Origin: Candidatus Zhuqueibacterota bacterium
GTDB taxonomy: Bacteria; Zhuqueibacterota; Zhuqueibacteria; Zhuqueibacterales; Zhuqueibacteraceae
Direction: 5' to 3'
Length of the DNA stretch: 33,383 nucleotides
NCBI GenBank assembly: GCA_003576975.1
Contig: QEVD01000012.1
Span: 1-33,383 of the forward strand
Each line of letters opens with the position of its first letter. Positions within the stretch are counted from its first letter, which is position 1. The notes beneath the pieces were generated by a model. It did no database searches and was not told the DNA's origin. It worked only from the letters and a program-made list of their open reading frames with translations. Shown piece after piece: positions 1 through 7,428 of the stretch. The translations under genes were made by a program, and so were the position numbers.

Positions 1-60
1 ATCTGTGGTTCGTCGATTCTCTTTTTGATTCCGGTTCGTCCGGTGTAGGTATATTGAAAA

Positions 61-935
61 ATGCCATACAAACTCTTCCCTTTGGGTGACCAACTCAATC
101 TGCCGCTCACGTTGCGGCGCTATCATGCGTTTGGTGAAGATGCGGCAAATCGATATGATGGCAAGGTTCTCAAGAAAGTGTTTGTCGTCGATTCACGTTT
201 GTATTTGCTTACGCTTTTCGCGCAAGCAAACCACGTTTGCTGCGAAGTTTTTCCGGCAACCAAGTCGCCGCGAGTTCTTGCCGAAGCCGAGCGCATCGCC
301 CGCCACCTTCTCGGCCTGCAATTTCCACTTGCCGAATTTTACGCATTTGCCAAAAACGATCCGGTGCTGCGCCGGCTCACGCAGCAATATCGCGGCTTCC
401 GGCCGACGCTGGCAGCCGATCTCTTTGAGATGATGGTGACGTCGATCAGCGCGCAGCGTTTACGGTACGCAGCCGCCTGGTGCGGCGTTACGGCGAGAAA
501 CTGCACTACAACGGGCAAATTTATTTTGCCTTCCCCTCGCCGAAAAAACTATCACGCGTGCGTATTAGCTCATTGCGCGCGCTGCAATTCACCGAGAAAA
601 AGTCCGAATACATCATCGGCCTGGCCAAGGCGATTCATGCCGGCGGGCTTGATCTTTATAAATTGCAGAACCTCTCCGACGAGGAAATTGCCGAACAACT
701 CCTGCCGCTGCACGGTGTCGGACGCTGGACGGTCGATTGGTTGCTGGCGCGCGGACTTGGCCGCGGCAATGCCATTGCCGCTGGTGATCTCGGCGTGCGC
801 AAAGCGATTCAATATTTCTACTTCAATGGGGAATCTCAATCAGAAGACACAATTCGCGCATTCGCACAACGTTGGGGAAATTTCACCAATCTGGCCGTGC
901 ATTATTTGCTGACGGGATTGGCATTAGGCTCGTGA
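61..935 (+). pseudogene. AlkA-type 3-methyladenine DNA glycosylase, frame-disrupted
   Basis: Base-excision repair glycosylase of the HhH-GPD superfamily, which removes alkylated purines. The first part reads in frame from 61 to about 456 and ends in a typical motif (TSISAQ). The rest reads in a different frame from about 459 to 935 and holds the helix-hairpin-helix (LPLHGVGRWTVDW) and the GPD-loop aspartate (AAGDLGVRKA). At the junction, between ISAQ and SRLVRRYGEK, family members normally have about 12 residues; here only about 17 nt are present, so roughly 19-20 nt look lost, shifting the frame. No single ORF spans both catalytic halves, so this is a pseudogene or a sequence/assembly error. 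The family call is firm; the substrate is inferred. The ATG at 61 has a weak ribosome site. Confidence 0.82.
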
Positions 936-1154
936 CTGGGCGAATTCTTTCTTGCACAAATTGTATCTCATTTGTTTAAAGTTCATATTGCAACTCAAAA
1001 GAGTTTTGTTAGATTTGGTAGCGTTACTTGTCCGCACATGGCTTGGTCGTTGCTGATGAATGCCCCCGCGGATTGAAGCACCGGCTTTTTGATGCTCTTG
1101 TTTGAAAGTCATTTTGCAGGCCACTGCTTGGACAATAAAGTTTCAGGAGCTAAC

Positions 1155-2817
1155 ATGTCCGCTCTCCTCGATCAAGATCTGCAATCTCTGCAGGAAGTGC
1201 GCAGCCTGCTCAGCCGTGCGAAGGCCGCGCAGCTCAAGTTCAAAGAATTCTCGCAAGAGCAGGTCGCGGCCATGGCCGAGGCCGGCTTCAAAGCGAGCGA
1301 GCGTCTCGCTCGCATGGCGGTTGACGAAACCAGATACGGCAAGGTTGCCGACAAGACCATCAAGAATCAATTCTCCACGCGCGATCTTTACGAAGGCATC
1401 AAGCACCTTAAGACGGTCGGCGTCATTCGCGAAGACACCAAGAAAAAGATTCTTGAGATTGCCGAGCCGATGGGCGTGGTTGCGGCAGTTGTACCCACGA
1501 CTAACCCCACTTCCACCGCGATGTTTAAATGCCTCATCGGTGTGAAGTCACGCAATGCCGTGGTGGTGTCGCCGCATCCGCGCGCAAAGGATTGCACGCA
1601 AGAGGCGGTGCATGTGATGCGCAAAGCCGTGGAAAGCGCAGGCGCACCGCCGGATTTGTGTTTGTGCTTGTCATTGCCCACGCAAGAGGGCACCAACGAA
1701 TTGATGCGCCATCGCGACACTGCGGTGATTCTCGCCACCGGCGGAACCGGCCTTGTGCGCGCAGCATATTCTGCGGGCAAACCTGCGTACGGCGTGGGTC
1801 CGGGCAATGTGCCGGTGTACATCGATCGCAGCGCAGATATTCCGAAAGCGGTTGCAGATGCGGTGGCAGGCACGACGTTCGATTGGGGCACGCTGTGCTC
1901 GTCCGAACAGGCGCTGGTGGTTGATGCGCCGGTTGCCGATCGCGTACTCGAGGAGTTGCACAAACAAAAAGCCTATTTCTTGAATGAAGCCGAGGCCGAC
2001 AAAGTTGCGAAGGTTTTGGTCACACCGGATTTTCGCATTAACGGAGAGATGGTGGGACAGGCGCCGCAACGCATTGCCGAAGCAGCGGGAATCAAAATTC
2101 CCGAAGACACGCGCGTGCTGGTGGCGCGGCTCGCGGGCGTGGGCAAACAGTATCCGCTCTCGATGGAAAAACTCTCGCCTGTGCTCGCGCTTTATGTTGA
2201 AGACGGCTGGCAAAAAGGCTGCGATCGCTGCATGGAACTGCTCAACTTCGGCGGCCGCGGCCACACGCTCGGCATAAAAACCCGCATTTCGCATCATCGT
2301 CAATTCGCCCACGGCCATCGGTGCGGTGGGATATACCACTGAACTCGATCCCAGCATGACCCTGGGCTGCGGCTCCTATGGCGGCAACATCACCAGCGAC
2401 AACATCGGCCCGGTGCATTTGATGAACATCAAGCGCGTGGCGTGGGAAACCAAGCCGCTGGCAAAACCGCGTGACACCGGCGCCTGGCGACCCTCGGTTT
2501 CTGTGGAATCGCGCAGCCGCGAGGCCTTTCCTTATCAAAAGGCGTTGTCCTCCGAGGTTTCACGCAAAGGCATGGCGCATGTGTCAATGCCGGCTGTGGC
2601 CCCGATTGCCGTAGAGACGTCCCGGCGGGACGTCTCTACAGTGCTGGGGATAACCCAGGCTCCGGTTGAGGTTTCGCGCCGGGACGTCTCTACTGCGCCG
2701 CCTCGCCGAAACGATTCCACGCAACCCGAACCGGCAACACAGAAATTTGGCGCCAGCGGAATGACTGCCGAACAAGTGGATAAAATCGTCGAAGAATTCT
2801 CCAAGCGCCGGAAATGA
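1155..2817 (+). pseudogene. acylating aldehyde dehydrogenase (AdhE-N/EutE/PduP type) with C-terminal tail, frame-disrupted
   Basis: CoA-acylating aldehyde dehydrogenase, converting an aldehyde plus CoA and NAD+ to acyl-CoA. The start at 1155 follows an AGGAG five bases upstream. The nucleotide-binding block (VPTTNPTSTAMFK, SPHPRAKDC), the GGTGLVRAAYSAGKP block and catalytic Cys248 (GTLCSSEQ) are intact in the first frame up to about 2275. The sequence resumes in the next frame from about 2278 ([19 protein letters not shown], then LGCGSYGGN). Relatives have about 12-18 residues between GHT-x-GI and PAFRI, so some 35-50 nt are missing here with a frame change. After the catalytic domain comes a linker of about 100 residues, rich in Ser, Arg and Pro and built partly from palindromic repeats. 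It ends in a short amphipathic helix ([18 protein letters not shown]), like the encapsulation peptides of microcompartment aldehyde dehydrogenases. No shell protein gene is visible. Family is certain; intactness and targeting are not. Confidence 0.85.
2611..2639. repeat. 29-bp near-perfect palindrome (GTAGAGACGTCCCG family)
   Basis: Two 14-base arms, GTAGAGACGTCCCG and its complement, flank a single central base. A right-arm half copy follows at 2677-2693, and a diverged full copy lies at 3267-3299. This copy is inside the C-terminal linker of the aldehyde dehydrogenase and is read in frame (ETSRRDVST). It looks like a dispersed REP-type element. Confidence 0.85.
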
Positions 2818-2824
2818 TATGATC

Positions 2825-2853
2825 GTCGGGGCGTCCCGGTGCAATGCTCCGAC
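2825..2853. terminator. possible hairpin between convergent genes
   Basis: GTCGGGGC (2825-2832) can pair with GCTCCGAC (2846-2853), allowing one G-U pair, around a 13-base loop. It sits between the stop codons of the convergent aldehyde dehydrogenase and rhodanese genes. No uridine run follows, so this is only a candidate; it could also be a decayed copy of the GGGACGTC repeat family. Confidence 0.3.
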
Positions 2854-2857
2854 AAGA

Positions 2858-3253
2858 TTATTCATTTTGAATTGCCTGCCACGCCTTCATCCCACCGCGT
2901 AGATTGACGGCATTGAAGCCGCGTTTTTGCAGAATATTGACTGCGTTCACGCTGCGCGGTCCGGTGGCGCAGTAGACCACAATCTCGCGCTCGCGAAATC
3001 CTTCCAATTCTCTCCAACGCCTGCCCAGTTCTTGCACGGGAATGTGTAATGCGCCTGCGATATGGCCGCGGCGAAATTCTGCCAGCGTGCGAACATCGAG
3101 CAAAACCGGCGGGGTGGCGCTGCGCAATTTCTTTGCAACTTCGCCTGCTTGATAATGGCGCAGTCTTTTGCCAAGAACCAACTGGCGCATGGTGATGATC
3201 GCCAGCAATGCAAGCACGGTCGCGCCGAAGATAATCGTGATTAGCATTGTCAC
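2858..3253 (-). CDS. membrane-anchored rhodanese-like protein
   Basis: Single-domain rhodanese (sulfurtransferase fold) of 131 residues with an N-terminal hydrophobic segment (about residues 3-22) that should anchor it in the inner membrane. The domain shows the usual blocks: LLDVRTLAEFRRGHIAGA (about 51-68), the active-site loop with Cys95 (VVYCATGPRS), and the closing NLRGGMKAW. The six-residue loop beginning with cysteine is intact, so thiosulfate or persulfide transfer is plausible; the physiological donor is unknown. The listed start is a GTG; an ATG two codons later (3247) is equally possible. The gene converges with the aldehyde dehydrogenase and lies downstream of the DUF3187 gene on the same strand, separated by a palindromic repeat. 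Confidence 0.85.
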   Translation of the reverse strand: MTMLITIIFGATVLALLAIITMRQLVLGKRLRHYQAGEVAKKLRSATPPVLLDVRTLAEFRRGHIAGALHIPVQELGRRWRELEGFREREIVVYCATGPRSVNAVNILQKRGFNAVNLRGGMKAWQAIQNE

Positions 3254-3266
3254 ATTTCGTTGATGA

Positions 3267-3299
3267 CGGTAGAGACGCTCCGCCGGGGCGTCCCTACCG
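3267..3299. repeat. diverged copy of the GTAGAGACG palindrome
   Basis: CGGTAGAGACGCTCC and CGGGGCGTCCCTACCG form an imperfect inverted repeat between the rhodanese and DUF3187 genes. It is the intergenic relative of the in-frame copy at 2611-2639. Confidence 0.75.
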
Positions 3300-3311
3300 T
3301 GTGCGACCTAA

Positions 3312-4712
3312 TCATTTTTTAATTTCCACCCCCACCTGCATCCCCAAATCCGGCGAGCTGTTGAAATAGGCATAATTCTCCGTCACCGCAATGCTCCAGC
3401 GCAGACCGTGGCTGCCGTCGATCTTCACGCCCGCAGTGATTTCATGTGCCATGCGGCGAATGCCTTCGCTGGTCACGCCGCGCAGGGGACTGGTGGTGTG
3501 ACGATCTTGAATTAGAAAAGAAACGCGCTTGCCGAATGAATGTTCATAGCTCAACATCATCGCATAAATCGGCGTCAATTCAAGTTCTGGCAAAATCTCC
3601 CAGCGGCCGGGTTTGGTGATGCCGACATTTAAATCCAGCCAGTTGCGCTGCCAGGCCCATGAAGCGCACAGATTGAAACCAAAATCAAACGAGCCGTTGC
3701 CGCGCAGTTTTTTCTCGTTGCCGGTGGGTAATTCGAGGCCGGCGGCGAGCGCCAGCACCGGGCGAAGCTTATTTCCGTCGATGATCTGCCGTTTCGCAAA
3801 TAGAGACACATCCCCAATCCCGGTTCCTGCCAAATCACTTTTATCTCCAAAGAAAAGCTGCTGATCGAAATACAAAAACACATTGGCATCATGGCGGAAA
3901 AATTCTGGGCGATCGCCGTCGGGGAAGCCGAAAATTTTATGAAAGCTCTCGATCATCGGATCCATAAACTGGCCGCCAAAGCGCAACACCGGCAGCTCTG
4001 CTGCCAATGAGAATTTTTCCAATGGCGCATATTCCAGCCGCAGCGTCCAGCGATTGACTTCGGCATCGATCAAAAACGCATCGGCATTCGGATTGTTCTG
4101 CAAAATGCGCTGCACGGTTTCGGTCGTGAAGGGATTGCGATTGCCAGACGAGTCGAGATTCTCCACAATACCGCCGGATTTGACGAAAGTGTTGGCGCGA
4201 TCGTAAGACAGTTCAACACGAAGTTGGTATTTCGGCAGCGTTGCTGCCGGTTCTGCGGAGAACGAAAAAAATGGCAACGCAATTGGGAATTGATTGCGGC
4301 CATGCAGCGGGCCACGACGCATTTCGGTTTGGGCGCGAGCCTGATTGGAAGAGGCGGCCAGTGGGTTGTTGGCTTGAAAATGATACCCCTCCCGATTTGT
4401 CATTCCGAAGGAATCTTGTGATAATTCAGCGCTAACGCTAAACTTCACAAGATTCTTTCTGAATGACAGAATGGGAGGCTCATGCAAATTGCACATTTGT
4501 ACGTTTTCAATAGGATTCCCATAGTCCCCGCCCCTTGTGGGCGGCTCTTCGAATACAAGCTTTGTCTCAGGCATCGCGCCCCACAAGGGGGCGGGACTAC
4601 AAAGGACGTGCACGAGAAGTGCAAGAGAGATCAAGATTGGGGCATTTTGCAAACGATTTTTCCTTGGGCAAAAAACGGATAAGGGAAACGGCGGTTGTGC
4701 CACAAAATACAT
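3312..4712 (-). CDS. DUF3187-family outer-membrane-type protein with repeat-derived N-terminal insert
   Basis: A 466-residue protein that I recognise as DUF3187-like from the block GPLHGRNQFPIALPF (about 134-148), followed by alternating strands typical of a beta-barrel. It ends in a charged-aromatic pattern and VGVEIKK. Residues about 22-46 form a hydrophobic stretch ending in an AxxLWGA-like site, suggesting export, although the hydrophobic segment is preceded by an unusually long N-terminus. Residues about 39-64 and 82-105 correspond exactly to two inverted-repeat elements in the DNA (4522-4599 and 4398-4468), so most of the segment between signal and barrel is repeat-derived. The frame is open throughout. 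Function of the family is unknown; a porin-like or surface role is only inferred. Confidence 0.7.
   Translation of the reverse strand: MYFVAQPPFPLSVFCPRKNRLQNAPILISLALLVHVLCSPAPLWGAMPETKLVFEEPPTRGGDYGNPIENVQMCNLHEPPILSFRKNLVKFSVSAELSQDSFGMTNREGYHFQANNPLAASSNQARAQTEMRRGPLHGRNQFPIALPFFSFSAEPAATLPKYQLRVELSYDRANTFVKSGGIVENLDSSGNRNPFTTETVQRILQNNPNADAFLIDAEVNRWTLRLEYAPLEKFSLAAELPVLRFGGQFMDPMIESFHKIFGFPDGDRPEFFRHDANVFLYFDQQLFFGDKSDLAGTGIGDVSLFAKRQIIDGNKLRPVLALAAGLELPTGNEKKLRGNGSFDFGFNLCASWAWQRNWLDLNVGITKPGRWEILPELELTPIYAMMLSYEHSFGKRVSFLIQDRHTTSPLRGVTSEGIRRMAHEITAGVKIDGSHGLRWSIAVTENYAYFNSSPDLGMQVGVEIKK
4398..4468. repeat. palindromic element, TGTCATTC..GAATCTTGTGA family, copy 1 (in-gene)
   Basis: Arms TGTCATTCCGAAGGAATC+TTGTGA (4398-4421) and 4445-4468 are inverted repeats with two mismatches around a loop of about 23 bases. 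It is read in frame in the DUF3187 gene (SFRKNLVK...LSQDSFGMT). Related elements with the same arm and loop sizes lie at 18745-18815 and 21626-21695, both intergenic. Confidence 0.85.
4522..4599. repeat. inverted repeat TAGTCCCCGCCCCTTGTGG
   Basis: TAGTCCCCGCCCCTTGTGGGC (4522-4542) pairs with 4578-4599 with about one mismatch or indel, around a loop of about 35 bases. It also lies inside the DUF3187 gene, at the signal-peptide end. No second copy was seen in the window. Confidence 0.75.
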
Positions 4713-4850
4713 TCATTCCAAGGCCGAAACAAGCGCCATTTCAAAGGCCTTGCTGATTTCGATAATTCTTGTTACCATTTCGCGCGAACCAAAATGCGGC
4801 GGCCACGCCGTCGCGGATCATTCCACAAGCGCGCATTTCCAATCACAGTC

Positions 4851-4864
4851 AGGAGGCGATTCTG
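4851..4864 (+). promoter_or_regulatory. Shine-Dalgarno with probable CTG start
   Basis: AGGAGG at 4851-4856 is followed five bases later by CTG (4862), opening the reading frame LNTRREEYDVIVVGGG. There is no ATG or GTG in frame near the flavoprotein N-terminus. The only upstream alternatives are ATT at 4859 (too close) and a TTG at 4769 that would add an unrelated 31-residue extension. Confidence 0.6.
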
Positions 4865-6044
4865 AACACACGCAGGGAAGAGTACGACGTGATCGTGGTG
4901 GGCGGCGGGCCGGCAGGCGCGACCGCCACGCTCTATTGTGTCCGCCACGGTTTGAAGACGTTGCTGCTCGACAAGGCCAAATTTCCCCGCGACAAAATCT
5001 GCGGGGACGCCATTTCCGGGAAGGGCTTGCGCTTCTTGCGCGAGCTGGGTTTGGAAAGCGATCTGCAAGCTGCGCCGAAAGTAAAGGCGCGCGGCATCAT
5101 CTTTTCCGCGCCCAACGGCGTGAGCGCCGACATCTCTTTCACCCCGCCGCGCTCGAACAAGCAGGTGCACGGTTACGTTTGCCGGCGATTGGTGTTTGAC
5201 GAGGTATTGTTCCGCGCCGCGAAGAAAAATGCGACGGATTGCATTGAAAATTTCAACGTCGACCAAATCATCAAGGATGGCGATCGCGCCGTTGGCGTCT
5301 CGGGCCGCGATCAAAATTCGGGCGAGACGCGGGAATTTCATGCGAATCTCGTGTTGGGCGCCGACGGCTTCAACTCCATCGTCGCGCGCGGCATGAATCT
5401 TTATGAACATGATTCGCGGCATTGGTGTGTGGCCACGCGCGGCTACTATCGCGGCGTCAGCGAGTTGACGGATTACATTGAAATTCATTTTGTGGAAGAT
5501 GTGCTGCCGGGCTATTTCTGGATTTTTCCGCTGGAAGACGGACTCGCCAATGTCGGCATCGGCATGCTGCATTCCGAGATTCGCAAGCGCAAAATCAATC
5601 TGCGCGAGGCCCACATTGCGGCTACTGAGTCGCCCACATTTAAGAAACGATTCGCGCACGCGCAGCTTACAGATGCGATTCGCGGCTGGAATGGGCGATG
5701 CCGCCGGCTTGATCGATCCGTTCTCGGGCGAGGGCATCAGCAATGCAATTTATTCGGGACATCTGGCCGCGCAAGTATCCGCGGCAGCGTGTGCAGAACA
5801 GAATTTTTCAGCGGAGAGATTGGGGGAGTATGCGAATCTGCTTTGGGGTGAGATCGGCCACGAACTGCAAACCAGTTTCATGTTGCAGCGCATCGGCCGC
5901 ATCAAGCCGCTGCTGAATCTCGTGGTGGGCAAAGCGGCAAAGAGCGTCGAGGTGGCGCAATGGATATCGAGCATGATGGCGAACGAAATGCCGAAAGAAG
6001 CGCTGGCCTCGCCGATGACATACCTCCGGTTATTGTTCACATAA
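4862..6044 (+). pseudogene. geranylgeranyl reductase-family FAD oxidoreductase, frame-disrupted
   Basis: Flavoprotein of the geranylgeranyl reductase family, which saturates isoprenoid chains of lipids or quinones. Visible motifs are the dinucleotide loop (VVGGGPAGATAT), the KICGDAIS block, GADGFNSIVAR, and PGYFWIFPLEDG, all in one frame to about 5689. The second FAD motif (MGDAAGLIDPFSGEGIS) and the C-terminal helices follow in another frame from 5691 to 6044. Between RGW and MGDAAG, relatives carry about 16-18 residues (LPxG...GDGF); here only one base is left, so about 50 nt appear lost. Either a pseudogene or an assembly fault. The gene ends 90 bases before a convergent radical SAM gene. 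Substrate cannot be read from sequence; menaquinone or archaeal-type lipids are possible. Confidence 0.83.
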
Positions 6045-6057
6045 GAATTGGAGTGAG

Positions 6058-6134
6058 GGATTGGGGATTAGTGGATTGGTGGATCAATGGAACAGCAAGC
6101 CCAATAATCCATCAATCCATCAATCCAACTATCC
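6058..6134. repeat. GGATTGATGG-rich inverted repeat between convergent genes
   Basis: A G-rich arm (GGATTAGTGGATTGGTGGA) and a C-rich arm (CCATCAATCCATCAATCC) form an imperfect long hairpin that fills the gap between two converging stop codons. A related hairpin lies at 13112-13171. It may act as a two-way terminator, although it lacks a uridine tract. Confidence 0.65.
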
Positions 6135-7202
6135 TTATTCTGTTGCGAAGAGATTCTGCTGCGCCGAGGGCCGGCGAAAATGCTCAGTCGAGAACGGCCG
6201 GCGGATTTGATTGAGGCCGTGCTTCTTGCAGCAGACTTCGAACATGCGGTGCAGCATTTCCGCGCGCTCGCCTTCGCCGGTCATGCGCGTGCCGAAACGG
6301 GGATCGTTGAGCTGGCCGTTGCGCACGTCGCGGATGGCGTTCAGCACTTTGGCGGCGCGCTCGGGATAATGCGTTTCGAGCCAGTTCGCGAACAACTCTT
6401 TGAGGGCATAAGCCAGGCGCACCATCACCATGCCGGCCCGGGTTGCGCCGCGTTCGGCTGCTGCGGCGAGAACCGCAGCCATTTCGTGATCATTCAAGCC
6501 GGGAATCACCGGCGCAAAATTGACGCCCACGCGTACGCCCGCCGCCGCAAGTTTTTCGACGGCCTCCAGCCGTTTTTCCGGCGCGGAGGTGCGCGGCTCC
6601 ATTTTGCGGCACAATTGATTATCCAGCGTTGTGATCGACAGCGTCACCGCGACGAGATTCAGCTTGGCCATCTCGGCCAGCAAATCCAAATCGCGCAGCA
6701 CCAGCGCATTTTTGGTGATGATGCCCACGGGATTGCGATAGCGCAAAAACACTTCCAGGCAGCCGCGCGTGATGCGCAAGCGCCGCTCGGCAAGCTGGTA
6801 GCAATCGGTATTTCCTGAAAGCACGACGGTCTGCGGCTTCCAGCTTCGTTTTTCAAATTCTTGCGCGAGCAGTTCGGGCGCATCGGGCTTCACGAGAATT
6901 TTGGTTTCGAAATCCAACCCGGATGACCAGCCGAAATACTCGTGCGAAGGCCGGGCATAACAATAAATGCAGCCGTGCTCGCAGCCGCGATAGGGATTGA
7001 GGCTGTACATGTGCCCCAGGTCTGGGCTGTCGCTTTTCGAGATGATGCCGCGCGTGCTGTCGATAAAGAATTGCGTTTGCGGCGCCGGCAGGCCTTCCTC
7101 ATTCAGCCACTCCGGATCGATTTCGAGCGCAATCGGCTCAAAACGATTGGCGGGATTGAGGTTGGCGCCGCGGCCGTGGATGATGGGAATTGTGGAAGTC
7201 AT
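6135..7202 (-). CDS. PA0069-family radical SAM protein (SplB-like)
   Basis: A 355-residue radical SAM protein. The cluster motif is Cys74-x3-Cys78-x2-Cys81 (YRGCEHGCIYCYA) and is preceded by LGHMYSLNPY, the signature order of the PA0069/Rv2578c group related to spore photoproduct lyase. Other family blocks are VVLSGNTDCYQ, TKNALVLRD, SITTLD and a C-terminal RFGTRMTGEG. The ATG at 7202 is preferred over an upstream ATG at 7283, because the family starts shortly before the HGRGA segment. The substrate of this family is not established. It is transcribed divergently from the TPR gene and converges with the broken flavoprotein. Its product 5'-deoxyadenosine would be a substrate of the deaminase at 10562. 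Confidence 0.88.
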   Translation of the reverse strand: MTSTIPIIHGRGANLNPANRFEPIALEIDPEWLNEEGLPAPQTQFFIDSTRGIISKSDSPDLGHMYSLNPYRGCEHGCIYCYARPSHEYFGWSSGLDFETKILVKPDAPELLAQEFEKRSWKPQTVVLSGNTDCYQLAERRLRITRGCLEVFLRYRNPVGIITKNALVLRDLDLLAEMAKLNLVAVTLSITTLDNQLCRKMEPRTSAPEKRLEAVEKLAAAGVRVGVNFAPVIPGLNDHEMAAVLAAAAERGATRAGMVMVRLAYALKELFANWLETHYPERAAKVLNAIRDVRNGQLNDPRFGTRMTGEGERAEMLHRMFEVCCKKHGLNQIRRPFSTEHFRRPSAQQNLFATE

Positions 7203-7428
7203 TTCATTTAATGGTAATTTTTGTACACCAATATATAAAAAATGAGTATTCGTGCAAGAGTATTTTGGAATTATTTTGTTCACTATTTTATCTTTTTCAG
7301 AATCCCATCACGTAGACACGTCGTAGCCCAAGACAGGATTTTCCTGTTGCAGTTATCGGCTCGCCTGAGTAATTTTGGTCAACAAACGTCTGGGTTTTCA
7401 GCCGATCAAAAAGATGGAGGAACTATTT

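Noticed and set aside
2271-2290. Programmed ribosomal frameshift at the A-run in the aldehyde dehydrogenase
   Set aside because: A slip alone would not restore the block of about 12-18 residues missing between GHTLGI and PAFRI, so a deletion explains it better.
2326-2817. Separate gene starting at GTG 2326
   Set aside because: Its first residues continue the aldehyde dehydrogenase fold ([21 protein letters not shown]), so it is the displaced C-terminal part of that gene.
4772-5743. 323-codon open frame on the minus strand opposite the flavoprotein gene
   Set aside because: It is a shadow: the plus strand carries clear FAD-binding motifs, while this translation is Arg/Ala-rich without a recognisable domain or ribosome site.
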